Shown here piece after piece: positions 6,748 through 12,484 of a stretch of DNA of 13,469 bases. Below the pieces are notes generated by a model. That model was not told the origin of the DNA. It worked only from the letters and a program-made list of their open reading frames with translations, and did not search any database. The position numbers and the translations under genes are program-made. Numbering within the stretch: position 1 is the stretch's first letter; every line of letters begins with the position of its first letter. Origin of the DNA: Treponema sp. (GTDB lineage: Bacteria > Spirochaetota > Spirochaetia > Treponematales > Breznakiellaceae); NCBI GenBank assembly GCA_031273835.1, contig JAISRD010000115.1:1-13469 (forward strand), in the 5' to 3' direction.

Positions 6748-6776
6748 AGTATATACCTATCCCCGAAGAATGTCAA
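6748..6776 (-). promoter_or_regulatory. Near-consensus sigma-70 promoter of the transporter operon
   Basis: On the minus strand TTGACA (6776-6771) and TATACT (6753-6748) are separated by exactly 17 bases. Counting 7 bases from the -10 box places the transcript start at about 6741-6740, where the ATG of ATPase A begins. The predicted mRNA is therefore leaderless or nearly so. The -35 box overlaps the last unit of a repeat array, consistent with repression. Confidence 0.75.
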
Positions 6777-6830
6777 ATTTTATTCTCAAAACCTGTCAAA
6801 TTTTTGCATATTTTATCAAAATCAATCAAA
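6771..6830 (-). promoter_or_regulatory. Phased TTTGA repeat array, candidate DeoR-family operator
   Basis: On the minus strand TTTGA begins at 6830, 6820, 6800, 6790 and 6777, so four copies fall on a strict 10-base grid and the fifth is shifted by 3 to merge with the -35 box. Ten-base units include TTTGATTGAT, TTTGATAAAA, TTTGACAGGT and TTTGAGAATA. A 10-base direct repeat puts the motifs on one face of the helix. DeoR-family proteins commonly bind tandem direct repeats, and such a protein is encoded immediately upstream. The array is seen; the ligand is inferred. Confidence 0.6.
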
Positions 6831-6870
6831 GAAATAACCAAAAAGGAGACACCGGACTATTCAGCCGGCC

Positions 6871-7635
6871 TCATACCAGGATAATTTTGAGTCCCGCGTC
6901 GGTATATTTCTTATAAAGTTTCCGATCCAATTCCTTCCCGGTGATGATAAGATTCACATCCTCACATCCGCAGACATTGAGGAAGGATTCCTGTTCGAAT
7001 TTGGAATGATCGCAGAGTACGATGATTTCGTGGGAACTGCTTATTACCTTTCGTTTAATCTGAACTTCTTCAATATTGGTGATCATAAGCCCCCCGCGGA
7101 GGCTTATGGCGTCTATACCCAGAAAGGCCCGGTCAAAACAGAGATCTTTGAGGGTAGTTTCGGCAAAGTAACCTGTCAGGGTATAATAGTGCCGACGGAG
7201 CGTACCGCCGATAAGGGTTACCGAAAGGTATTCCGCATTAATGAGGTTTTGAGCAATATTCATGTCATTGGTGGCAACCGTAATATCCTGCAGGTTAAGC
7301 ATAAATTGGGTCATCGCGCATACGGTAGTACTGGCATCGAGGAAAATACTTTCATTCCTGCCTATCCGCTGTATGGCATCCCGGGCGATCCGGCGTTTTT
7401 CCTCAGCGTTTATCTCCTGTTTGATCTTGTAAGGGTATTCGTAGAGGCTGCCCCGTTTGGCCAGAATAGCGCCTCCCCGGGTCAGATCGACTACCTGTTC
7501 CTTTTCCAGATGTTTCAAGGCCCGCCGTACGGTAGCAGTGGAGATATCCAGCATATCCGCCAGATCTTTTATATCGGCGTATTCGTTTTTTAGGAGGTAA
7601 TCCTTGATTTTATCGAAACGCTCAACCTGCAGCAT
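6871..7635 (-). CDS. DeoR-family transcriptional regulator
   Basis: A 254-residue repressor of the DeoR family, normally responsive to a phosphorylated sugar or related metabolite. The N-terminal winged helix-turn-helix is at about 5-56: YADIKDLADMLDISTATVRR then LEKEQVVDLTRGGA, matching the family pattern DL..L..S..TVRRDL..L...G......GGA. The usual Arg-Arg-Asp of the recognition helix is Arg-Arg-Ala here (residues 37-39). The C-terminal sensor domain shows the hallmarks FLDASTT, VATND, IGGTLRR and CDHSKFEQESF. The ATG at 7635 follows the btpA-like stop by 11 bases with no clear ribosome site, so coupled translation is likely. It lies directly upstream of the repeat array controlling the transporter and is its natural candidate regulator. 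The effector is unknown. Confidence 0.92.
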   Translation of the reverse strand: MLQVERFDKIKDYLLKNEYADIKDLADMLDISTATVRRALKHLEKEQVVDLTRGGAILAKRGSLYEYPYKIKQEINAEEKRRIARDAIQRIGRNESIFLDASTTVCAMTQFMLNLQDITVATNDMNIAQNLINAEYLSVTLIGGTLRRHYYTLTGYFAETTLKDLCFDRAFLGIDAISLRGGLMITNIEEVQIKRKVISSSHEIIVLCDHSKFEQESFLNVCGCEDVNLIITGKELDRKLYKKYTDAGLKIILV

Positions 7636-7646
7636 GGTTTTACAGC

Positions 7647-8456
7647 TTATCGGATCGATTTCACCTTGTCCATGAAGGCTTTTACCCTCTTTTTATCCAC
7701 AGGATTTTCAAATACACCATCGAATTTGAAGGTCGTCCCTACTATTGCTCCATCCGCATGGGCTAGTTGGGCCTCAATATTATCCAGTTTACAGCCTGTA
7801 TTGGAAAAGACCACCGTATCGGGGACGATCTTTTTTACCCGAAGCAAAATTTGGGTATCCGTCTCGCTGCCGGCGGTCAACCCCGAGACGCAGAGCGCGT
7901 CAGGCCGGTTATTGAAAACCGTGGTCCGGGCGATATCCTCAATGGTACGATCCGCCAGATATACGGCCGCCTCGGGAACTATATTGAAAAAAAGTTTAAG
8001 ATCCCGGCGGCCCAGATTCACCCGGTGACGGGCGGCTTCCCCGGCATTGGTATTCCAGAGACCGAAATCGCTTGCGTAGACTCCGGATATAATCTCTCTG
8101 ATGAAGGAAGCCCCCGTGGCGGCGGCCAAATCTATAGAAGCAATAGGATCCCAGAGGGCATTTACTCCATAGGGAATGTTGATAAGGTTTTTCAGTTCTC
8201 CGATTATCCTGGCCATGGCGGCGATGGTCTCAGGCCGTACTTTGGTCAGGTATGGTAAACTGAATTCGTTGGAGAACATTACCCCGTCAATTCCCCCCTC
8301 TTGCAGGTTGAGCAATTCCTTCTTTGCGGCTTCAACTACCTTATCCATGCCCCCTTCGATATCATAACCTGGATCCCCGGGCAAGGCCTGAAAATGGCAC
8401 ATTGCGATTATGGGTTTCTGAACCCCAAACATTTCTTTAAGCCATGTGATACTCAT
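7647..8456 (-). CDS. BtpA/SgcQ-family TIM-barrel protein
   Basis: A 269-residue protein of the BtpA family, which includes the cyanobacterial photosystem I biogenesis factor BtpA and E. coli SgcQ. The biochemical activity of the family is not established. Recognisable stretches are MCHFQALPGDPGY near the N-terminus, GIDGVMFSNEFSLPY, YGVNALWDPIASIDLAAATG with FIREIISGVYASDFG, and near the end VVFSNTGCKLDNI with ADGAIVGTTFKFDG, all in the order found in the family. The start at 8456 is preferred because AGGAGG lies 4 bases upstream; the longer frame to 8522 runs into the promoter. It forms a two-gene unit with the DeoR regulator. SgcQ likewise sits beside a DeoR-type regulator in a sugar-transport operon, so a catabolic role on the imported compound is plausible. 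Confidence 0.85.
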   Translation of the reverse strand: MSITWLKEMFGVQKPIIAMCHFQALPGDPGYDIEGGMDKVVEAAKKELLNLQEGGIDGVMFSNEFSLPYLTKVRPETIAAMARIIGELKNLINIPYGVNALWDPIASIDLAAATGASFIREIISGVYASDFGLWNTNAGEAARHRVNLGRRDLKLFFNIVPEAAVYLADRTIEDIARTTVFNNRPDALCVSGLTAGSETDTQILLRVKKIVPDTVVFSNTGCKLDNIEAQLAHADGAIVGTTFKFDGVFENPVDKKRVKAFMDKVKSIR

Positions 8457-8493
8457 AATGCCTCCTGATAGACAAATTCGATCGTGTTTCTGG

Positions 8494-8522
8494 AGTTTAC
8501 AATAGTTGTCATTTTTTTGCAA
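8494..8522 (-). promoter_or_regulatory. Promoter of the btpA-like/deoR unit
   Basis: On the minus strand TTGCAA (8522-8517) and TAAACT (8499-8494) have a 17-base spacer and precede the AGGAGG and ATG of the BtpA-like gene by about 30 bases. Both hexamers match consensus at four of six positions. An ACAA-CTA-TTGT inverted repeat lies within the spacer. Further upstream two TTTGA motifs (8573-8569 and 8559-8555) resemble the transporter operator but are 14 bases apart. Confidence 0.45.
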
Positions 8523-8570
8523 GTTGTTTCACCTCCGGAACGCAGACCGGAACGTCAAACGGGGTTTATC

Positions 8571-8594
8571 AAACGGCGGTAAAGCAGACCGTTT
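8571..8594 (-). terminator. Weak hairpin after the DUF6941-like gene
   Basis: AAACGG (8571-8576) can pair with CCGTTT (8589-8594) just after the stop of the DUF6941-like gene on the minus strand. There is no clear U-run after it, so its function as a terminator is uncertain. Confidence 0.3.
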
Positions 8595-8598
8595 TGCG

Positions 8599-8991
8599 TT
8601 ACGAAGAGCCCTTTCTGATATAAAGGGGTATGGAGGAAATTTCCCTGTCGTCAATGTACAGCGCGAAATTGACAACCCCGGTGGACTTAAAACGCAGGTT
8701 GGAAATAGTAAAGACCAGATGGGAAACCGCCGTGGCGTTTCCCGCCCCCTGCACATTCACATTACCGGTTACCGGCTCTATGTTAAGTTCTCCGTCAAGA
8801 TCCCTGGCTTCGATGCGGAAATGGTGGTTCACAAATTCCCACAGATCGAAACGCACCCGGATAACCACCGAAAGCTGGGGATGTACGCAGGGAAAATTCC
8901 GGGAAATGATCGTGTCGAAGGTACCCACAATGGTAAGCTTTCCGCCGCTTTCCTGGGCAAAATCGCAAAAGGTAAAAAGTTCTGTCTTCAT
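8599..8991 (-). CDS. DUF6941-like conserved protein
   Basis: A 130-residue protein without signal peptide or membrane segment. The N-terminus MKTELFTFCDFAQESGGKLT followed by IVGTFDTI matches a small conserved family of unknown function that I recognise as DUF6941. The rest alternates short hydrophobic strands (VVIRVRF, HHFRIEARDLDG, VSHLVFTISNLRF, VVNFALYIDD), suggesting a beta-sandwich. It starts 15 bases after the diguanylate cyclase stop and is the third gene of that operon. The ribosome site is weak (GGGGCGG), consistent with coupling. A role as a c-di-GMP effector or partner is only suggested by position. Coding status is well supported; the family name is less sure. Confidence 0.7.
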   Translation of the reverse strand: MKTELFTFCDFAQESGGKLTIVGTFDTIISRNFPCVHPQLSVVIRVRFDLWEFVNHHFRIEARDLDGELNIEPVTGNVNVQGAGNATAVSHLVFTISNLRFKSTGVVNFALYIDDREISSIPLYIRKGSS

Positions 8992-9006
8992 ACCGCCCCG
9001 GGGCCG

Positions 9007-10047
9007 CTATGCCGTGACCAAACCGGTCAATTCCCCGGCCCCGGAAACACCCCTCAGCTCCGGCCGGTAGGCTATTACCCTGTTTCTGCCGGATCGTTTT
9101 GCCGAATACATGGCAAGGTCCGCGTTGTTGATAAGCCCCTGGATTCCGCTCTTTTTACCGGAAAGATCCTCCGTGTTTTCTTCCCGGTCCTTGAAAAAGG
9201 TCTCTTCCCCGCTCTCCGCGACTCCGAAACTCGCCGTTACCCTCACGTCGCCGTATTCAAGCTTCACGGGAGACGTTTCCAGGGCCGCCCGCAGGCGTTC
9301 CGCGATGGCCATACCCGTTGTCTCACCCGCGCCGGCAAAAAAGAAGGTGAATTCCTCCCCGCCGTAACGGCCCAAAAAGTCATGTTTCCGCAGTCCCGCG
9401 GACATAACCTTTACCACATGACGGAGGGTTTCGTCCCCGGCCATGTGACCGTAGGTATCATTAAAATTCTTAAAGTGATCGATATCCATGATGGCTATAC
9501 AGAAGGGCTCGCCGCAGGCTCTTTCCGTTTCCATGATCACCCTGTCCATAAAGGATACCCGGTTCAGCGCCCCGGTAAGGGGGTCGTGGCTGGCCAGAAA
9601 TTTAAACCGGGCTTCGCTTTCCTGCAGGGCCTCCATGGCGGAAAAACTGCGGGTTACCTCGCTTTGGAGTTTCTCCTCTTTTTGCTTCAGGACGGAAAGG
9701 GTTTTGTCCATCTGCTGTACCATGCTGTTAAAGGCCGTGGAAAATTCACCCATAAAGTGAACCCGCTGGGTAAAATCGCCCTTTTCCACCATTTGTACCT
9801 GCCAGATCATATGGCGCAGGTGGGCCTGGAGGGCCTTGAGGCAGCCCGGTATAATTCCCCTGATCCGGATGGCCGGAGAAAAATCCCCGGCGGAAAAGGA
9901 CAGCAGTATCTCCCTGATGGTTTTTAGATCTTCGTGGATTTCCCCAAGGAGGGGCTGTTCCGCCAGTTCCCCCTCGAGTTTCGGGATGGAATTACCCCGG
10001 AGGAGACCCCTGATATGCTCCAAAGCCTTAAGCTCAAGATTATCCAT
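9007..10047 (-). CDS. Diguanylate cyclase (GGDEF) with HAMP-like N-terminal region
   Basis: Makes the second messenger c-di-GMP from two GTP. The C-terminal GGDEF domain (about 150-335) is complete: HDPLTGALNR at 154-163, IMDIDHFKNFND at 186-197, GHMAGDETL at 201-208, and active-site GGEEF at 229-233. The inhibitory I-site RxxD is present as R220-K-H-D223, five residues before GGEEF, so product feedback inhibition is expected. The N-terminal 145 residues contain two HAMP-like segments (about 45-75 and 82-120: AGDFSPAIRI and KGDFTQRVHF) and a coiled coil (about 113-147). There is no transmembrane segment, so the enzyme is cytosolic. It starts 6 bases after the V4R gene, which probably supplies the input signal. 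346 residues is normal for a HAMP-GGDEF protein. Confidence 0.94.
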   Translation of the reverse strand: MDNLELKALEHIRGLLRGNSIPKLEGELAEQPLLGEIHEDLKTIREILLSFSAGDFSPAIRIRGIIPGCLKALQAHLRHMIWQVQMVEKGDFTQRVHFMGEFSTAFNSMVQQMDKTLSVLKQKEEKLQSEVTRSFSAMEALQESEARFKFLASHDPLTGALNRVSFMDRVIMETERACGEPFCIAIMDIDHFKNFNDTYGHMAGDETLRHVVKVMSAGLRKHDFLGRYGGEEFTFFFAGAGETTGMAIAERLRAALETSPVKLEYGDVRVTASFGVAESGEETFFKDREENTEDLSGKKSGIQGLINNADLAMYSAKRSGRNRVIAYRPELRGVSGAGELTGLVTA

Positions 10048-10053
10048 GTTATC

Positions 10054-10578
10054 TTAAACGACTTTCGCCTCAAAACGGCAGGTCCTGGACCCCGTGCACC
10101 AGCAGTCTATTTCCCGCACGTTAAAACCCTTGCCGCTGAAGGATTCCAGGACCCCCTGAATAAAACCTTCGTCGTAGACGCAGACCACGTCGGCCGTATC
10201 GGGAAGGCCCGAACAATCCAGGTCCTCGTCGACGGTAAAGATAAACTGGGAATTATCCTGCCTGGCCGACTCGACCCGGAAAATACCTATCCCCAGGGCG
10301 TTAAAGGATTCCTGCACCTTGTTTGACAGGGAAGCCACATCTTGAGCGCCGCTTAAGAATTTCTCAAAAAAGGCCCTGCCCGCCATAACCCCCGCCTCGC
10401 GGAACAGAGTATCGGCCATTTCGGTACCGTAATGCTGTTCCAGTATATCCCGCAGGGTAAATTGAAAAAGGCGGTATACCTCTATCCTCGTACTGGGACC
10501 AAGGCTGGGCCGGGCTACCTGCATATCGGCGCCCACGGTATTATCCCAATCAAACTCGTACTTACGCTGACTTTCCAT
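10054..10578 (-). CDS. V4R-domain small-molecule sensor protein
   Basis: A 174-residue cytosolic protein ending in a V4R (4-vinyl reductase) domain. This domain occurs in the sensory part of XylR/DmpR-type regulators and in bacteriochlorophyll-linked proteins, where it binds small hydrophobic molecules. Visible hallmarks are VYRLFQFTLRDIL, YGTEMADTLFREAGVMAGR, LDCSGLPDTADVVCVYDEGF, the GVLESFSGKGF segment and the terminal Cys cluster EIDCWCTGSRTCRF (Cys159, Cys161, Cys167), a likely metal site. The start at 10578 is chosen for GGAGGA 5 bases upstream; the longer frame to 10629 would cross the promoter. It lies 6 bases before the diguanylate cyclase, so it is probably the stand-alone sensor for that enzyme. 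The ligand is unknown. Confidence 0.85.
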   Translation of the reverse strand: MESQRKYEFDWDNTVGADMQVARPSLGPSTRIEVYRLFQFTLRDILEQHYGTEMADTLFREAGVMAGRAFFEKFLSGAQDVASLSNKVQESFNALGIGIFRVESARQDNSQFIFTVDEDLDCSGLPDTADVVCVYDEGFIQGVLESFSGKGFNVREIDCWCTGSRTCRFEAKVV

Positions 10579-10597
10579 CGATTCCTCCGGTATCAAG

Positions 10598-10626
10598 ATA
10601 ATACCGCGTATATGCCCCCTTGACAA
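10598..10626 (-). promoter_or_regulatory. Sigma-70 promoter of the V4R-cyclase-DUF6941 operon
   Basis: On the minus strand TTGTCA (10626-10621) and TATTAT (10603-10598) each match consensus at five of six positions, with a 17-base spacer. The ribosome site follows about 10 bases after the -10 box, giving a short leader. Confidence 0.7.
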
Positions 10627-10756
10627 CACCGCAAAGACGCGGGGGAGAGGCGGGATGGACGCCGCCCCCCCCTCTACTCGCTATCCCCTCCTACAAAAAA
10701 CGCCTTAAGAATTTACTGTAGGTCCTGGCGTCTGGAATGGCGGGGAAGACGGCGAT

Positions 10757-10779
10757 CCGGCCCCGCGGAACGGGGCCGG
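10757..10779 (-). terminator. GC-rich hairpin downstream of the zinc-ribbon gene
   Basis: CCGGCCCCG (10757-10765) and CGGGGCCGG (10771-10779) form a perfect 9-bp stem with a 5-base loop, about 20 bases after the stop of the small gene at 10800. There is no U-run on the minus strand. It is the only strong stem in the 10630-10799 gap, which otherwise holds a weaker GGCGG/CCGCC stem (about 10659-10675) and no gene that I can support. Confidence 0.5.
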
Positions 10780-10799
10780 TAAAACGCGGCGGGCACTTG

Positions 10800-11021
10800 T
10801 TATTTTTTACCGTATTTCTTTGCTTTACTTAAACAATTTTTACACAGGATATAATTTTTTGATCTGACCCTTTTTCCGCAGCGCGGGCATTTATTCTTTT
10901 CCTTGCGTTCAGCATACCGTTCCCTTCTTTTTTTATTAACCTCATCCCTGTGTTTTTCAAGAAAATGCCGCTGCCTGATACGATTCGCTTCTCTGATTGA
11001 TTCTTCATCCGTTTTACCCAT
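10800..11021 (-). CDS. Small Lys/Arg-rich zinc-ribbon protein
   Basis: A 73-residue, strongly basic protein. The N-terminal 43 residues are a charged helix (EANRIRQRHFLEKHRDEV, then KKRRERYAERKEK). The C-terminus has a CPRCGKRV knuckle and a second LCKNC knuckle, giving Cys-X2-Cys...Cys-X2-Cys, likely binding one zinc. The layout suggests nucleic-acid binding, and similar tails occur in small phage-related or HNH-associated proteins, but I do not recognise a named family. Support for coding: a near-consensus promoter, AGAGGG about 9 bases before the ATG, and a hairpin after the stop. It is visibly more AT-rich than both neighbours, a possible sign of transfer. It is divergent from the NifX/NafY gene. 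Confidence 0.7.
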   Translation of the reverse strand: MGKTDEESIREANRIRQRHFLEKHRDEVNKKRRERYAERKEKNKCPRCGKRVRSKNYILCKNCLSKAKKYGKK

Positions 11022-11044
11022 TGCGCCTAACCCTCTACAATGTT

Positions 11045-11073
11045 ATTTTATGGTGTTTCTAATAGTATGTCAA
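11045..11073 (-). promoter_or_regulatory. Sigma-70 promoter of the zinc-ribbon gene
   Basis: On the minus strand TTGACA (11073-11068) is followed after 17 bases by TAAAAT (11050-11045), about 24 bases before the ATG at 11021. The -35 box is embedded in the left arm of the inverted repeat that fills the divergent intergenic region. Confidence 0.7.
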
Positions 11074-11108
11074 TTATTCCGAATAGAGATATTATATCAG
11101 AATAATTG
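11071..11108. promoter_or_regulatory. Nested inverted repeats between divergent genes, candidate shared operator
   Basis: CAATTATTC (11071-11079) and GAATAATTG (11100-11108) are a perfect 9-bp inverted repeat. Inside it GATATTATATC (11088-11098) is a 5-1-5 palindrome. The left arm overlaps the -35 box of the minus-strand promoter, and the right arm touches a TATAAT (11109-11114) facing the NifX/NafY gene. A regulator binding here could control both directions. No NifA or sigma-54 type motif was seen. Confidence 0.5.
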
Positions 11109-11159
11109 TATAATGCCCCTGTTATTTACTCTGTTTTCAAGGGGCTGAAGGAGGATCTT

Positions 11160-11528
11160 ATGGCATGGCGGGTGGCGGTTTCAAGCGTCGACGACGTACT
11201 GATCAATCAGCATTTCGGCCGGGCCCGGTGGTTTTATATCCGGGACCTGGAACGGGACGGGACCAGCAGATCCCTGGGGAGGCGCGCGGTAAGCCCCCTG
11301 TGCGGGGGCTGTGAAAACGGTGAGGGCGGCGCTGGGGGCGGCGGGGAATCGGGCCTTGAGGCCCTGGGGGACTGCGCCGCGGTATTAACCGCGAAGATAG
11401 GCCCCCATGTCCGGGGGGAGCTTGAAAGGGCGGGTATTTCGGTCTTCGAGGAACCCGCCGTCATAGAGGAGGCCCTTCAAAAGCTCGCGGCCTACTATGT
11501 GCGGACCCGGCGGCCTGAAAACGCGTAA
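11160..11528 (+). CDS. NifX/NafY-domain FeMo-cofactor-binding type protein
   Basis: A 122-residue single-domain protein of the dinitrogenase iron-molybdenum cofactor (NifX/NafY/VnfX) family, whose members bind or carry NifB-co and related metal clusters. It follows the family pattern from the start: VAVSSVDDVLINQHFGRA (residues 5-22, with the typical QHFGRA), WFYIRDLERDG, a Cys pair PLCGGC (Cys47, Cys50), DCAAVLTAKIG around 70-80, GISVFEEP and a closing EEALQKLAAYY. A Gly-rich loop (about 53-64) replaces the usual spacer. The start at 11160 has AAGGAGG 6 bases upstream; a longer frame from 11106 is rejected. The same domain is fused to the C-terminus of many NifB proteins. Here it abuts, tail to tail, a NifB-like gene that lacks it, so it likely works with that protein. 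Confidence 0.85.
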   Translation: MAWRVAVSSVDDVLINQHFGRARWFYIRDLERDGTSRSLGRRAVSPLCGGCENGEGGAGGGGESGLEALGDCAAVLTAKIGPHVRGELERAGISVFEEPAVIEEALQKLAAYYVRTRRPENA

Positions 11529-12470
11529 CTACCCGTGGGAAAAGGTCTGCTCTGCCTCCCGCGGGCCGTAGAGCAGGGCGCCGAGATCCCCCTTTCCGGG
11601 GATACCGCAGGCGTCGGCCCGGCAGTGCCGGCAGTGCCTGAAAACGGGGAGCCGCTTTTCGGCAGCCTCCCGGGCCCGGGCGAGTTCCGCGCAGTCCGGG
11701 GGCTTGAAGGCGGCAAATTCATGCTGTGGTATGAGGGGTATGATGTTGATGATCCCCGCCCCCAGTTCCTCCACGGTACGGGCGATTTCGCCGATGTGAT
11801 CGCCGTTCACCGTTGGGATAAGAACCATATTTATCTTTACCAGCATGCCCAGCCCCGCGGCCTTCCTGATCCCCCGCTTCTGAGCCCCGATTAAGAGCGA
11901 GGCCCCTTGAGGGCCCTCATAGACCCTTCCGTCCAGGGTTACCCGGGAACAGATACGGTCCAGGATGAGGGGGTCCACGGCGTTGACCGTTACCGTGATG
12001 GTCCGCACCCCCGCCTCCAGCAGCGCTTCGGCCCTCTCTTCCAGGAGCAGCCCGTTGGTACTGAGGCAGTTGATAAGATGGGGATAGGCCCGGTGGATGA
12101 GCGAGAAGGTTTCAAGGGCCTGGGGACCGGCCAGGGTGTCGCCGGGGCCGGCGATGCCGGCGACGGTAATTTCGGGGCAGAGCTTGAGGGCCCGGCCGGT
12201 CAGTTCCAGGGCCTCGGCGGGGCTGAGCAGCTCCGATGCAACCCCCGGCCGGTTTTCGGTCTTGTTAAAGGAGCGTTTGCAGAAACGGCACTGGATATTG
12301 CAGACCGGGCTCACGGGCAGGTGTATCCTGCCCCGGGACATATGGGCCGCCCCTGAAAAACAGGGATGCCTTGTGGAGATATGGCTGAACCGTTCATCCA
12401 GGGTCCTCCCGGTTTTTTTGTTATCAAGGTTATCAACGTTATCAATCTCTACGGAAAGCGGGCAGGACAT
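11529..12470 (-). CDS. nifB: NifB-like radical SAM protein without NafY domain
   Basis: NifB fuses two [4Fe-4S] clusters with a carbide into NifB-co, the precursor of nitrogenase FeMo-cofactor. This 313-residue protein has the NifB layout: HPCFSGAAH (His35, Cys37), radical-SAM motif CNIQCRFC (Cys57, Cys61, Cys64), ENRPGVASELLSP, GIAGPGD, the STNG motif, TVTVNAVDP, LVKINMVLIP and RHCRHCRADACG (Cys280, Cys283, Cys288), all as in known NifB. It ends soon after, so the fused C-terminal NafY domain of many NifBs is absent. GGAGGG lies 4 bases before the ATG at 12470. Residues 10-17 are encoded by a 9-base tandem repeat. It is the last gene of an operon with a UroD-fold protein and a corrinoid activator. 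No nitrogenase genes are visible, so a NifB-like enzyme serving another metallocluster is possible. Confidence 0.85.
   Translation of the reverse strand: MSCPLSVEIDNVDNLDNKKTGRTLDERFSHISTRHPCFSGAAHMSRGRIHLPVSPVCNIQCRFCKRSFNKTENRPGVASELLSPAEALELTGRALKLCPEITVAGIAGPGDTLAGPQALETFSLIHRAYPHLINCLSTNGLLLEERAEALLEAGVRTITVTVNAVDPLILDRICSRVTLDGRVYEGPQGASLLIGAQKRGIRKAAGLGMLVKINMVLIPTVNGDHIGEIARTVEELGAGIINIIPLIPQHEFAAFKPPDCAELARAREAAEKRLPVFRHCRHCRADACGIPGKGDLGALLYGPREAEQTFSHG
12420..12446. repeat. Three tandem 9-base units inside the nifB-like 5' end
   Basis: GTTATCAAG, GTTATCAAC and GTTATCAAT follow each other directly at 12420-12446. They lie in frame and encode an Asp-Asn-Val/Leu repeat near the N-terminus of the NifB-like protein, where the family is variable, so copy-number change would keep the frame. 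Confidence 0.75.
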
Positions 12471-12484
12471 GTATCCCTCCTTAA

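Noticed and set aside
6741..6776. Longer N-terminus for ATPase A starting at 6776
   Set aside because: That ATG overlaps the -35 box of a near-consensus promoter, has no ribosome site, and would add residues that the family lacks.
6837..6870. Terminator after the DeoR gene
   Set aside because: Only a 4-bp CCGG/CCGG stem followed by a short T-run is present, which is too weak to call.
7006..7593. A 195-codon plus-strand frame
   Set aside because: Antisense to the DeoR regulator, whose helix-turn-helix and sensor motifs are unmistakable.
8506..9927. A 473-codon open frame on the plus strand
   Set aside because: It lies antisense to the DUF6941-like gene and most of the diguanylate cyclase. 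Both have recognisable proteins, ribosome or operon context, and a promoter. The plus-strand translation resembles no family and is a by-product of GC-rich codons.
11907..12356. Plus-strand frames of about 119-149 codons across 11535-12504
   Set aside because: Antisense to the NifB-like gene; translations are Gly/Pro/Arg-rich shadows.
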